A DNA stretch of 64,000 bases. Source: Arthrobacter endolithicus (GTDB lineage: Bacteria; Actinomycetota; Actinomycetes; Actinomycetales; Micrococcaceae). The notes below the pieces were generated by a model. The model saw only the letters and a list, made by a program, of their open reading frames with translations. It was not told the origin of the DNA and ran no database searches. Location: contig NZ_JAPNLH010000008.1 of NCBI RefSeq assembly GCF_026627425.1, positions 62,001-126,000 of the forward strand. The letters are read 5' to 3'. Below are positions 30,644 through 39,200 of the stretch, in pieces (positions within the stretch are counted from its first letter, which is position 1; each line of letters opens with the position of its first letter). A program made the position numbers and the translations under genes.

Positions 30644-31845
30644 GGCGCACCCGTTTCATTCCCGGCAGCGGATCCGGTGCCGGGTTCGGCGAAGGATGCA
30701 GCGTAATTCTCGAACCAGGCCAGTTCCTCGGTCACCAGCGGATGGGTTTGGGCGTAGACATTGGCGAAGGATGATCGAATGTCCGGAACGGTCATGGCCA
30801 GTGTCGTCTTGCGGACAGAGGCGGCCAAGGCGTCGCCGTCGTCCTTCACGGAGCTGAAAAACGCATCATCGGCAAGATTCTCGGCCCGCAGATACTTTTC
30901 CAACCGCATCAACGGGTCCTTGGCGCGCCACTTTTCCTCTTCGGCCGCCAAGCGGTATTTCGTGGGGTCATCGGCGGTGGTATGCGCGCCAAGCCGGTAG
31001 GTGAAAGCTTCGATCAGCACCGGCCCCTGACCCGAGCGCGCATGGTCCAAGGCCCATTCAGAGACGGCGTGCACGGCCAGCACATCATTGCCGTCCACCC
31101 GGATCCCCGGGAAGCCGTAGCCGCCGGCCCTGTTCACCAGCGGAATACGGGACTGGACCTCGAAAGGGACAGAAATGGCCCAGTGATTATTCTGGCAGAA
31201 GAAGACCACCGGTGCCTGGTAGGAAGCGGCGAAGACCATTGATTCATGCACGTCTCCTTCGGAGCTGGCGCCGTCACCAAAATAAGCAACGACGGCGGCG
31301 GGCTCCGTCGCCGGGTCGGCGGCCAGATCGCGCTGAATACCCATCGCGTACCCCACTGCATGCAGTGTCTGGACGGCAAGAACAAGCGAATAGAGGTGGA
31401 AGTTGGTATCTTTCGGGTTCCAGCCGGCATTGGAAATTCCGCGGAAGAGTTTGAGCAGGTGCGACAAGTCGACACCCCGCGTCAGCGCCACACCATGCTC
31501 GCGGTACGTGGGGAAGATGTAATCCTGCGGCTCCGTCGCCTGACCGGAGCCGATCTGCGCGGCCTCCTGCCCGGTCAACGGGACCCAAAGCGCCAACTCA
31601 CCCTGGCGCTGCAAAGCAGTGGCCTCCTGGTCAAAGCGGCGCACCGTGGCCATATCCCGGTAGAAACTGCGCAGCTTCTCCGGCGTCAGCCGCGCAATAT
31701 ACGGACTGAATTTCGCATCATAGCGGAGCCTGCCGTCCGGTCCCAGCAGCTGTACCAGGTTATCCGCCGGCGGAACGTCCTTGAGGGGGGCGTCGCCGAC
31801 GTCGGAATCCTCAAACTCGGTACTGGGTAGCTGGGCAGCGCCCAT
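30640..31845 (-). CDS. bkdA: Keto-acid dehydrogenase E1 component, alpha subunit
   Basis: 401 residues from ATG 31845, with GAGGAG upstream; a longer frame to 31884 lacks support. The thiamine-diphosphate motif is GDGASSEGDVHES, ending in CQNNHWAIS. The conserved segment TFPTYREHGV is seen as FPTYREHGVALTRG. First gene of the bkdABC operon. Together the three genes oxidise 2-oxo acids, probably from Val, Leu and Ile, to acyl-CoA, giving starter units for branched-chain fatty acids. Confidence 0.92.
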   Translation of the reverse strand: MGAAQLPSTEFEDSDVGDAPLKDVPPADNLVQLLGPDGRLRYDAKFSPYIARLTPEKLRSFYRDMATVRRFDQEATALQRQGELALWVPLTGQEAAQIGSGQATEPQDYIFPTYREHGVALTRGVDLSHLLKLFRGISNAGWNPKDTNFHLYSLVLAVQTLHAVGYAMGIQRDLAADPATEPAAVVAYFGDGASSEGDVHESMVFAASYQAPVVFFCQNNHWAISVPFEVQSRIPLVNRAGGYGFPGIRVDGNDVLAVHAVSEWALDHARSGQGPVLIEAFTYRLGAHTTADDPTKYRLAAEEEKWRAKDPLMRLEKYLRAENLADDAFFSSVKDDGDALAASVRKTTLAMTVPDIRSSFANVYAQTHPLVTEELAWFENYAASFAEPGTGSAAGNETGAP

Positions 31846-31992
31846 ACCTTCTCCTCGTCTGCCGCAGCTGCAACGTCGATCCATCTTTGGGGATATATGC
31901 TCAAACCGGAATGTTTTTCCGACCCGCGGATACCCTTCTATTTCTTCGGTCCACTGTATCGGCAGCCGGGTCCGCAGGGAATTTATTAAGCG

Positions 31993-33114
31993 CTAGGAAC
32001 GCCGCGGCGGTTTTGTATACTCCGCACAGAGTTCCAGAAAACGGGAGTTCGCCTCGGTCTCGCCGATTGTGACTCGGACGCCCTCGACGCCAAATGGACG
32101 CACCGAGAGCCCCCGCTGGTCCGCGAGGGCAGCAAACCCGGCGCTGTTGTCCCCCAGATTAAGCCAGACAAAGTTGCCCTGTGCATCCGGAATCTCCCAG
32201 CCAAGGCTTCTGAGTCCGGCTGTCACCCGGTCCCGCTCGTCAACTAGGCTTTGTACCCTTTCCACAACTTGAGCGTAGTTCTGCAACGAGGCAACGGCGG
32301 CGTGCTCGGCGAGCGAGGAGACGGCAAAGGGTGTGGCCGCGACACGCAGATATTGCGTGAGCTCCGGCCGCGACACCGAATATCCGACGCGCAGCCCTGC
32401 CAAGCCGTGCGCCTTCGAGAAAGTCCGCAGCACTACAACATTGGGATACTTGCGGTACATGGCGATTCCGTCAACGGCATTTTCAGCACGGACAAACTCC
32501 ATATACGCCTCGTCTATCACGATCAGGACATCGGCCGGGACGGAGTCGATGAACCGTTCCGTTTCGGCCGTATACAGTACCGGACCCGTGGGGTTGTTCG
32601 GCGTGCACAGCAAAATCACCTTGGTCCGTTCGGTCACGGCCGCCGCCATCGCCTGCAGATCGTGGGTGCCGTCCGCCTTCAGCGGGATCCTGACGCTCTC
32701 GGCGCCGGCCAGTCCCACACTTATCGGATACGCCTCGAAGGATCGCCAGGCATAAATTACCTCGTCCGGGCGCCCGTCGTCGTTCTGACCGGCAAACGTG
32801 GACAGCAGCTGGTTCAACGCGCCCAAGCTGCCGGCACCGGTGACAATATCATCGGCTGGAACAGCCAGAAACTCGGCCAGTTCACCCCGCAGGCTGGTGC
32901 TGAGGGAATCGGGATACCGGTGAATGTCCGCCAGCGAGCGCACGGCGTCCAACACCGCCGGGACGGGACCGAGCGGGTTTTCGTTGGAGGACAGCTTGAA
33001 GCTCTCCAGGCCCTCGACGACGGCGGCCGGTTTGCCGGCGGCATATTTAGGCAGTGTGCCCACGACAGTGCGGGGACGAACCACAGCAGCGGCGGTGGGG
33101 TTCTCTATAGTCAT
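31993..33114 (-). CDS. Histidinol-phosphate / aromatic aminotransferase (HisC/Pat type)
   Basis: 373 residues from ATG 33114. PLP-dependent class II aminotransferase: the lysine lies in LRTFSKAHGLAGLRVGY; the phosphate-binding segment is TGAGSLGALNQLL and substrate-binding residues are in TPNNPTGPVL and IVIDEAYMEFV. This pattern (YDSF replaced by WRSFEAYP) is close to the HisC and actinobacterial Pat phenylalanine aminotransferases. It is not in a his operon here, so Pat or a second HisC copy fits better. It is read in the same direction as bkdABC, 147 bases upstream. Confidence 0.85.
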   Translation of the reverse strand: MTIENPTAAAVVRPRTVVGTLPKYAAGKPAAVVEGLESFKLSSNENPLGPVPAVLDAVRSLADIHRYPDSLSTSLRGELAEFLAVPADDIVTGAGSLGALNQLLSTFAGQNDDGRPDEVIYAWRSFEAYPISVGLAGAESVRIPLKADGTHDLQAMAAAVTERTKVILLCTPNNPTGPVLYTAETERFIDSVPADVLIVIDEAYMEFVRAENAVDGIAMYRKYPNVVVLRTFSKAHGLAGLRVGYSVSRPELTQYLRVAATPFAVSSLAEHAAVASLQNYAQVVERVQSLVDERDRVTAGLRSLGWEIPDAQGNFVWLNLGDNSAGFAALADQRGLSVRPFGVEGVRVTIGETEANSRFLELCAEYTKPPRRS

Positions 33115-33189
33115 GGTTCCAGCTTATCGCCGGGATCTGTGGCGCTGCCGGCCAATATCGTATCCCCGCCCGATGTGGGATTATGACGG

Positions 33190-33618
33190 ATGGGTAAATT
33201 CGTTGTCCGCGTCCTGATCAACGCGCTGGCGCTGTGGATCGCCAGCGCACTACTCCCCGGTCTGCAGATTTATTCCAGCGGACCTGACGGGCTGGTGCCC
33301 GGGAACAGCACGGCGGCCACGGTCCTGGCCTTCATCGCCGTTGGACTCATTTTCGGCATCGTCAATGCTCTGGTCAAGCCGATTGTCAGGCTGCTCTCGC
33401 TGCCGATCACCTTCCTCACCTTGGGCCTGTTCACCATCATCATCAATGCCGCGATGCTGTGGCTGACCTCCTGGTTGAGCGGGTACACGCCCGTTCACTT
33501 CACCATCGACACCTTTTTATGGACCGCTGTGCTTGCGGCCATTGTCATCAGCGTGGTTTCAATGGTCGCCACCGCGCTCACCGGCATCAACCGACGAAGC
33601 ATCAGCAAAAGCAGCTAG
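33190..33618 (+). CDS. Phage-holin-superfamily-IV four-helix membrane protein
   Basis: 142 residues from ATG 33190. Four hydrophobic segments with the family pattern LALWIASALLPGLQI, FGIVNALVKPIVRLLSLPIT and TLGLFTIIINAAMLWLTSWL. This family (mycobacterial-type phage holin, four-transmembrane) is widespread in bacterial chromosomes and is not evidence for a prophage. Its function is unknown. It ends overlapping by four bases with the convergent hydrolase gene. Confidence 0.88.
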   Translation: MGKFVVRVLINALALWIASALLPGLQIYSSGPDGLVPGNSTAATVLAFIAVGLIFGIVNALVKPIVRLLSLPITFLTLGLFTIIINAAMLWLTSWLSGYTPVHFTIDTFLWTAVLAAIVISVVSMVATALTGINRRSISKSS

Positions 33619-35303
33619 TCCCGTTTTTGCCCGGTGTCCCTTTTCCTCCGGTTCACGTCGGTGCCCTGATAGACGTACTTGCGGTAGCTCACGACCCCGC
33701 TCAGGGCCGCGGGTCCCAGAAACTGCTGCAGCGCCTCCTTGTGCGCCAATACCGAAACGTTTTGGCTGCTGTCCAGCCCAGCAGCGTCGTGAAGGTAGTG
33801 ATCCAGGCTGTGCGCACTGGCCACCAGCTTCCCGGGGTTGGTCAGCGAACTAAACGGGCGCCGGCCGGTGGTGACGCTCACCCAGTCCGCCGTCTCCGGA
33901 GGCGCTGCCAAATCTGCGGCCGCAACGATGTCATCCTCATTTTCCAGATCCATTACCTGGACCCCGGGCTGCACGTGTTGATTCGCTCCGGGTGCGCCGG
34001 CAATGTTGATAATCCGCACATTGACCTCAGCGAGGAAGGCTGGGTTGGCTGCCATCGCGGCGGCATGGATTCCTCCTCCACTATGCCCGTTGAGCATCAC
34101 CGCGTCCCCTGCCGCTGCCCCGGCATCACGAAGTGCCGCCTTCACCCATTCCTCCACCAGAACCTGCCGCTGCGCGAACTCGGCACGCTGAGCGGAGGTA
34201 ATAGCCTCCAGGTCCCCCTCGACATCCCACGGATTGGCGCCGTCCAGCGGCCACCACTGCTCCGTTCCCGGTAAGTCTGCTATCCACGCGACGGTGCCGT
34301 TGCCCCGATCCACCCGCTTGATGACGATTGCTGCCGGGGCCACTTGATAGGCGTCCCTGGAACCGGCCAGCGCATCGTGCAGAGTCGGTGCCATCGTCCC
34401 CACAGCAGTATCGGCCGCCGTCCCGGCATCGACAGCAGCGTCAGTTGTCCGGGGGGCCTCCGGAACCGGCCCGGCCCGCGGCCGCTGTTCCGGCGACCAT
34501 TGTGCCGGGGGGAGCCGCTGCAGCTCCAGGACGCCGGGCACAAAGATCCCCTCGGAGTCCATCACATGCCGCAGCCCGACGGCGGCAACGACACCGGGCG
34601 GAGGCAGCGGCGCCGTCCGCCCGGCCCCGGTCATTGCCTGGGACGGTAGTAGGAGCGGGAATCCGAGCACGCCGCTGAGGTAGTCGGGAAGGTGCCCTAC
34701 AGCGTCTTGGATGACGTCGCGAAGGCCTCGCTGCCGGGCATCCCGGGCAATCGCGATCACCTGACTGCCGATAACAATGGGAGCCAACGGCAGCCCTAAA
34801 ACGTGCAGCAGCCAACCGGACATGTTCGAATTTACCGCCTTCGCCCGGTCCAATTGGGCCAGTGCCCGGTCTTCACCCGCCGCATAGCGGCTGGAGGCCG
34901 TCCGTGCATCGAGGGCGACGGCCTCCAGTTCCATCCGGCAGGTGCTGCAATCCGCGGCGGCACTGCGAAGTTCGGCCATGAGACCGAAGGGGTACGGAGA
35001 ACCGGCCGGACTACCGGACTCGAAAAGATGAACCGCGCCGGCCGCTGCTTGTTCCACGCCAACCACTTCATCCGCGATGCGCTGCAGGGACGCGCTGGCC
35101 AGGACGATCTCGCCGAGCACGTAGCTGACCGATCCCGCTCCTCCCCGTACGGTGTAGCTGCCGGTCGGTGCAGTCAGGAACGCTGTGGGCCGTACCTGCT
35201 CCCCCGGCAGAACAAACGGTGACGGCACCCTGTCCGCAGGCATGGGACTGCCGGATTCGCCGTTCGGCGGATCTGCCGCTGACTCCCCGATGCGTTGGGT
35301 CAT
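33615..35303 (-). CDS. Alpha/beta-hydrolase with N-terminal WXG/LXG-like helical domain, putative type VII secretion effector
   Basis: 562 residues from ATG 35303, which overlaps the stop of the WXG-like gene by four bases (ATGA). Residues about 58-152 look like a helical hairpin, ending in SSRYAAGEDRAL, which contains a YxxxE signal (Tyr140, Glu144) as in type VII secretion substrates. A hydrophobic stretch follows (161-186) and a Pro-rich linker (about 225-300). The C-terminal alpha/beta-hydrolase has nucleophile elbow NGHSGGG (Ser408); Asp457 or Asp458 (ENEDDIV) and His502 (SLDHYL) are likely partners. No signal peptide. A lipase or esterase effector is inferred; no secretion machinery genes are in the window. 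Confidence 0.72.
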   Translation of the reverse strand: MTQRIGESAADPPNGESGSPMPADRVPSPFVLPGEQVRPTAFLTAPTGSYTVRGGAGSVSYVLGEIVLASASLQRIADEVVGVEQAAAGAVHLFESGSPAGSPYPFGLMAELRSAAADCSTCRMELEAVALDARTASSRYAAGEDRALAQLDRAKAVNSNMSGWLLHVLGLPLAPIVIGSQVIAIARDARQRGLRDVIQDAVGHLPDYLSGVLGFPLLLPSQAMTGAGRTAPLPPPGVVAAVGLRHVMDSEGIFVPGVLELQRLPPAQWSPEQRPRAGPVPEAPRTTDAAVDAGTAADTAVGTMAPTLHDALAGSRDAYQVAPAAIVIKRVDRGNGTVAWIADLPGTEQWWPLDGANPWDVEGDLEAITSAQRAEFAQRQVLVEEWVKAALRDAGAAAGDAVMLNGHSGGGIHAAAMAANPAFLAEVNVRIINIAGAPGANQHVQPGVQVMDLENEDDIVAAADLAAPPETADWVSVTTGRRPFSSLTNPGKLVASAHSLDHYLHDAAGLDSSQNVSVLAHKEALQQFLGPAALSGVVSYRKYVYQGTDVNRRKRDTGQKRD

Positions 35304-35635
35304 CGCAGCAGTCCCGGCCCGCCTGTCCCTGCGAAGGGATCCGGGCTTACATGACACAAGGATGCCTCCAGTGCTACCGCACGTAGCTGTGCTGCGTACC
35401 GCGCCAGCATGGCGGCGGAGTCCAGCAGCATTCCCGCCGCGGCCTGCATCTGCCGTTCCTGGTGGGCCAAAACCTCTCTGAACGCCGCGGCAGCCGGCGA
35501 TTCCCACCGCAGCTGCCCGGCGCTGTGCACCCGCAGGCGCAGTTCGTCCATGACCGCGGACGCCCGCGACAGTTCGCCGGCAACGCGTTGGACGTCGTCG
35601 GCCAGCAGTGCCGAGCGTGCCGCCGTCGTTATCAT
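35300..35635 (-). CDS. WXG100/ESAT-6-like small helical protein, partner of the hydrolase
   Basis: 111 residues from ATG 35635, with GGGAGG upstream. Two predicted helices (about 8-38 and 47-95) flank a turn with W44-E-S followed by PAAAAFREVL, a variant of the WXG turn common in actinobacterial ESX-like proteins. Length and layout fit the WXG100 superfamily. Co-translated with the hydrolase gene (four-base overlap). It probably forms a heterodimer with the helical hairpin of that protein for export; this is inferred. Confidence 0.7.
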   Translation of the reverse strand: MITTAARSALLADDVQRVAGELSRASAVMDELRLRVHSAGQLRWESPAAAAFREVLAHQERQMQAAAGMLLDSAAMLARYAAQLRAVALEASLCHVSPDPFAGTGGPGLLR

Positions 35636-35849
35636 CTTGCCTCCCGATTGGAGCGTTACCTGCGACGCTAGGGCCTCGCCGGACCCGCCGCCAGAGACTG
35701 GCGCTCAGGTGCGGACAAGTTTCCCGCCTGAATCGCTGTGCAGGGACCGTTGCCTTCTGCGGGCGCGTGCCTGGCCGTTCCACTGCCAAGGCGTTGTCAC
35801 TGCGGCGGCCGGCAGCAGCCGGCAGCGGACTTCATGAAAGAATTGCGGC

Positions 35850-37301
35850 ATGTCTGAATCTGCCGTCACTATTGAATCCGCCGCCCGCACGCCTTCGGGA
35901 CGTCTCTCATTGGCCGCTGCCGATGAGCGCATCGCGTTGGGGCCGCTCGATGGCCGCTACCAAGGTGCCGTAGCGCCGCTGGTTGATTATCTTTCCGAAG
36001 CGGCCCTCAACCGGGACAGGGTGGCCGTCGAGGTGGAGTGGCTGATCCACCTCACCACGCAGCAACTGCTGCCGGGGACCACGGAGCTCAGCGCTGCCCA
36101 AAAGTCCCAGCTGCGCGCCATTGTGACCGATTTCGATGCCGCGTCGGTGGCGGAATTGGCGCAGCTGGAGAAGGTCACCGTCCACGATGTGAAGGCCGTG
36201 GAGTACTACCTTGGCCGCAGGCTGCCGGCGATCGGTATTGAGAACCTGACCTCGCTGGTCCACTTCGGCTGCACCAGCGAAGACATCAACAATCTCTCTT
36301 ACGCGCTGGGCATTCAGGGCGCAGTCCAGGATATCTGGCTGCCCGCGGCCCACGCATTGGTGGCCAAAATTACGCAAATGGCCAAGGAAAACCGGGCGGT
36401 GCCGATGCTCTCCCGCACGCACGGCCAGCCCGCCACACCCACCACCTTGGGCAAAGAACTCGCCGTCATGGCGCACCGGCTGGGACGGCAGCTGAAGCGG
36501 ATCGAGAACACAGAATACTTAGGCAAGATCAACGGGGCCACCGGAACCTACGCGGCGCACTATGCCTCGGTGCCCTCGGTGGATTGGGAGCAGGTCTCCC
36601 GGAGCTTCATTGAAGGGCTGGGTTTGACCTGGAATCCGCTGACCACGCAGATCGAGTCGCACGACTGGCAGGCCGAGCTGTACTCCGATCTAGCGCGCTT
36701 CAACCGTATTTTGCACAACCTGTGCACCGATGTCTGGAGCTATATCTCGATCGGCTACTTCGCGCAGGTACCGGTGCCGGGTGCCACGGGATCCTCCACC
36801 ATGCCGCACAAGGTCAATCCGATCCGCTTCGAAAACGCCGAAGCCAATCTGGAAATTTCCTGCGCCCTCCTGGATACCCTCGCCGCCACGCTGGTCACCA
36901 GCCGATGGCAACGCGACCTCACCGACTCCTCCAGCCAGCGCAACATCGGCGTGGCGTTCGGGCATTCGCTGCTGGCCATCGGCAACGTGGTGGGCGGTTT
37001 GGGCCGGTTGGATACAGCAGAAGCCGTCCTGGCCGACGATCTGAACCACAATTGGGAGGTCCTGGGCGAGGCGATCCAGATGGTGATGCGGGCGGAGGCC
37101 ATCGCCGGAGTTCTAGGCATGGAAAACCCTTACGAGCGGCTCAAGGAGCTAACCCGCGGGCAGCGCGTTGATGCGTCCCGAATGCAGGAGTTCGTCTCCG
37201 GTCTGGGGCTGTCCGCAGATGCCCAGGCACGTCTGCTGGCCCTCACACCCGGCAGCTATACCGGCATCGCCGAAGGCCTGGTGAACCACCTGGAGGACTG
37301 A
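35850..37301 (+). CDS. purB: Adenylosuccinate lyase
   Basis: 483 residues from ATG 35850. The fumarase/aspartase-superfamily signature GSSTMPHKVNPIRFEN is complete, with LSRTHGQPATPTTLGKELAV (catalytic His region) and FGCTSEDINNLSYAL. It cleaves adenylosuccinate to AMP and SAICAR to AICAR in purine synthesis. Length fits the long PurB group (about 480). The first of two palindromic repeats begins 10 bases after its stop and may act as a terminator. Confidence 0.96.
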   Translation: MSESAVTIESAARTPSGRLSLAAADERIALGPLDGRYQGAVAPLVDYLSEAALNRDRVAVEVEWLIHLTTQQLLPGTTELSAAQKSQLRAIVTDFDAASVAELAQLEKVTVHDVKAVEYYLGRRLPAIGIENLTSLVHFGCTSEDINNLSYALGIQGAVQDIWLPAAHALVAKITQMAKENRAVPMLSRTHGQPATPTTLGKELAVMAHRLGRQLKRIENTEYLGKINGATGTYAAHYASVPSVDWEQVSRSFIEGLGLTWNPLTTQIESHDWQAELYSDLARFNRILHNLCTDVWSYISIGYFAQVPVPGATGSSTMPHKVNPIRFENAEANLEISCALLDTLAATLVTSRWQRDLTDSSSQRNIGVAFGHSLLAIGNVVGGLGRLDTAEAVLADDLNHNWEVLGEAIQMVMRAEAIAGVLGMENPYERLKELTRGQRVDASRMQEFVSGLGLSADAQARLLALTPGSYTGIAEGLVNHLED

Positions 37302-37310
37302 ACCTGCAGC

Positions 37311-37366
37311 TGAGTGGGTATATCTGCCCCATAAAACCCCGCGCCAAGGGGCAGATCTACCCACTC
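37311..37366. repeat. Palindromic repeat copy 1 after purB
   Basis: Left arm GAGTGGGTATATCTGCCCC (37312-37330) and right arm GGGGCAGATCTACCCACTC (37348-37366) form a 19-bp stem with one mismatch and a 17-base loop. It shares its arms with copy 2. Confidence 0.9.
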
Positions 37367-37674
37367 GGCAAGACGAGGGGCGCGCGGCCGGAGAGCAACT
37401 CGTTCGGTAGCGCGGCCCTTGCGCCGGACGAGCCACCCTACACTGCGCACCCGGCAAAAGGCCCGCACCGGTTAGAGACAGGCGGAGCGGAACCGACCGT
37501 ACTGGACGGACTGGCGCGGTTGGCTGCACGGGGCCGCTGTGTCCTGGTTGGGGATGACAACCCACACCATGGCGATGCCGGTGCAGCTGGTGCAGGGCCG
37601 TGAGCTTCTGATCACCGGAGCTGGCCCCGGGCGCTCAAGGCATAGTCCGCCCATGTACCCACCCCTCCCCTCCC

Positions 37675-37735
37675 GGTGAGTGGGTACATCTGCCCCTTAG
37701 GTCACAGGGTTTAGGGGCACAAGTACCCACTCACC
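37675..37735. repeat. Palindromic repeat copy 2 before the MoaD-like gene
   Basis: Arms at 37675-37696 (GGTGAGTGGGTACATC then TGCCCC) and 37714-37735 pair over 22 bp with two mismatches. ATGTACCCAC at 37653-37662 is a third, partial arm complementary to 37680-37689. The end of the convergent MoaD-like gene is 16 bases away. Confidence 0.9.
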
Positions 37736-37750
37736 GCAGCTCCGCGCCGG

Positions 37751-38047
37751 TCATCCGCCCGCCACAGATTGAATGATCATTAGTTCCTGCCCGGGCAGCA
37801 CCGTAGTGTCCGTCCCACGGAGCCGGCGCACGTCGTCGTAGCCGAGATAGATGTTCACGTAGCGACGCAGCGCACCAGTCTCATCCCGCACCCGCCGGTT
37901 AAAGAACGGGAATTGGGCACCGATCACGTCCAGCACGGCGGTGACGGTAATCGGCCCTTCCACGGTGAGCAGCAGCTCCTCGTGGCCATCGGTAAACTGG
38001 CGCAGCAGACTGGGAACCCGCACCAGCACATCCGCGACGCCGCTCAT
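37751..38047 (-). CDS. MoaD/ThiS family ubiquitin-like protein
   Basis: 98 residues from ATG 38047. Beta-grasp fold pattern with V/L-rich strands, PFFNRRVRDETGALRRYVNI and a C-terminal Gly-Gly (SVAGG) as required for adenylation and sulfur transfer in MoaD and ThiS. No moa or thi genes are near. Instead it lies 12 bases downstream of a BNR propeller gene, so the two form a unit of unknown function. Confidence 0.82.
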   Translation of the reverse strand: MSGVADVLVRVPSLLRQFTDGHEELLLTVEGPITVTAVLDVIGAQFPFFNRRVRDETGALRRYVNIYLGYDDVRRLRGTDTTVLPGQELMIIQSVAGG

Positions 38048-38059
38048 TGCATATCCGAA

Positions 38060-39157
38060 CTAGACGGTGACGACGGCGGCGCGGACGCAGAGCACATCCG
38101 GCAGGTGCGAAGCGACTTCTGTAAACGTGCTGCCCTCATCCGCACTGGCATAGACGCACCCGTCACGCGTTCCGAAGTACACCCCGGCCAGCTCCGCCGT
38201 GTCGGTGGCGGCGGCGTCCCGCAGCACAGCGTTGTATTCGTTCTGCGGGAGACCGGAATCCGCGCGGGTCCAGCTCTCGCCGGCGTCGTCCGTCCGGTGC
38301 ACGGCAAGCTTCCCGTCCGGCGGGATCCGCTCGCCGTCGGCCTTGATCGGGATCACCCATGCCGTGCCCGAACGGCATGGATGGGCCAGCATGACAAACC
38401 CGAAATCGGCCGGCAGCCCCCCGGCAATGGAGGACCAGCTGTCGGCGCTGTCGTCGGAGCGGTACACACCGTGGTGGTTTTGCGCGTAAAGCCGCTCCGG
38501 CTGTCCGGCATCGCGGGCAATCTTATGCACGCACTGCCCGAATTCCGGTAGCGGGTCGGGCATGAAGTAAGCCGAAATCCCCTGGTTCCGCGCCTGCCAG
38601 GAGTCCCCACCGTCGGTACTGCGGTACACACCCCCGGTGCTCATGGCAACATGGATGGTCTGCGCATCCGCCGGGCTAGGCAACACGGTGTGTGCGGCTG
38701 CCCCGCCGTAGCCCGCACCCCACTGGGTGCGGTGCGGGTGGTCCCACAGCCCCCGGTTGAGCTCGAAGTGTTCACCGCCATCAGTGGATTTCCACACCGA
38801 AATCGGCTCACATCCAGCCCACACCACACCCGGTTGGCTGGCGGCATCGGGCTGCAGCTGCCAGATCCGCTCCAGCGCCGCACCAGTATCCGCAGGAAAG
38901 GAAATTGCCGCCCGCTCCGGTTCGATCCAGCTGGCACCGAAGTCATCCGAATGCAGCACCGTGGTGCCCCAGTGCTCGGAGCGGGTACCCACCAGGATGC
39001 GGGTACGGTCCCCGCGGGTATCTATGCCGATGCTGGGAATCTCCTGCATCAGAAAATGCGGACCGGTGAGGTCCCAGTGCGTGCGGTCCGTGCTGGTGCC
39101 CAGCCACAGGCCCTTCTTGGTTCCGATAGCTAATAGCACACTCGCAGCGTTGGCCAT
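38060..39157 (-). CDS. BNR/sialidase-like beta-propeller protein
   Basis: 365 residues from ATG 39157, where MANAASVLLAIGTKKGLWLG starts; a longer frame to 39274 has no propeller content. BNR-type Asp-box repeats occur along the chain (HSDDFGASW, STDGGEHF, STDGGDSW, SDDSADSW, TDDAGESW, SADEGSTF), giving a six- or seven-bladed propeller. No signal peptide is seen. Though such repeats are found in exo-sialidases, no catalytic residues were recognised. It is coupled to the MoaD-like gene. Confidence 0.8.
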   Translation of the reverse strand: MANAASVLLAIGTKKGLWLGTSTDRTHWDLTGPHFLMQEIPSIGIDTRGDRTRILVGTRSEHWGTTVLHSDDFGASWIEPERAAISFPADTGAALERIWQLQPDAASQPGVVWAGCEPISVWKSTDGGEHFELNRGLWDHPHRTQWGAGYGGAAAHTVLPSPADAQTIHVAMSTGGVYRSTDGGDSWQARNQGISAYFMPDPLPEFGQCVHKIARDAGQPERLYAQNHHGVYRSDDSADSWSSIAGGLPADFGFVMLAHPCRSGTAWVIPIKADGERIPPDGKLAVHRTDDAGESWTRADSGLPQNEYNAVLRDAAATDTAELAGVYFGTRDGCVYASADEGSTFTEVASHLPDVLCVRAAVVTV

Positions 39158-39200
39158 TGCACTATTCGACCACCACACGGAGGCAAGCGCAACGTTTTTT

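Larger units (their letters stand above)
37302..37750. other. Intergenic region with two related palindromic repeats
   Basis: 450 bases without a convincing gene. It is flanked by palindromes 37311-37366 and 37675-37735, with an extra half-arm at 37653-37662. The 300 bases in between have no recognisable coding content. It may be a small mobile or repeat element bounded by the two palindromes, or simply two separate repeat insertions. Confidence 0.6.

Noticed and set aside
33190-33618. Prophage remnant, from the holin-like protein
   Set aside because: The four-transmembrane family is common in chromosomes; no capsid, integrase, endolysin or attachment site is nearby.
33615-35789. Full 724-codon frame for the hydrolase
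   Set aside because: The first 162 codons lie over the WXG-like gene and are Arg/Gly-rich; the ATGA overlap at 35303 gives the natural start.
37311-37735. CRISPR array
   Set aside because: Only two palindromic units about 365 bases apart, without regular spacers or cas genes.
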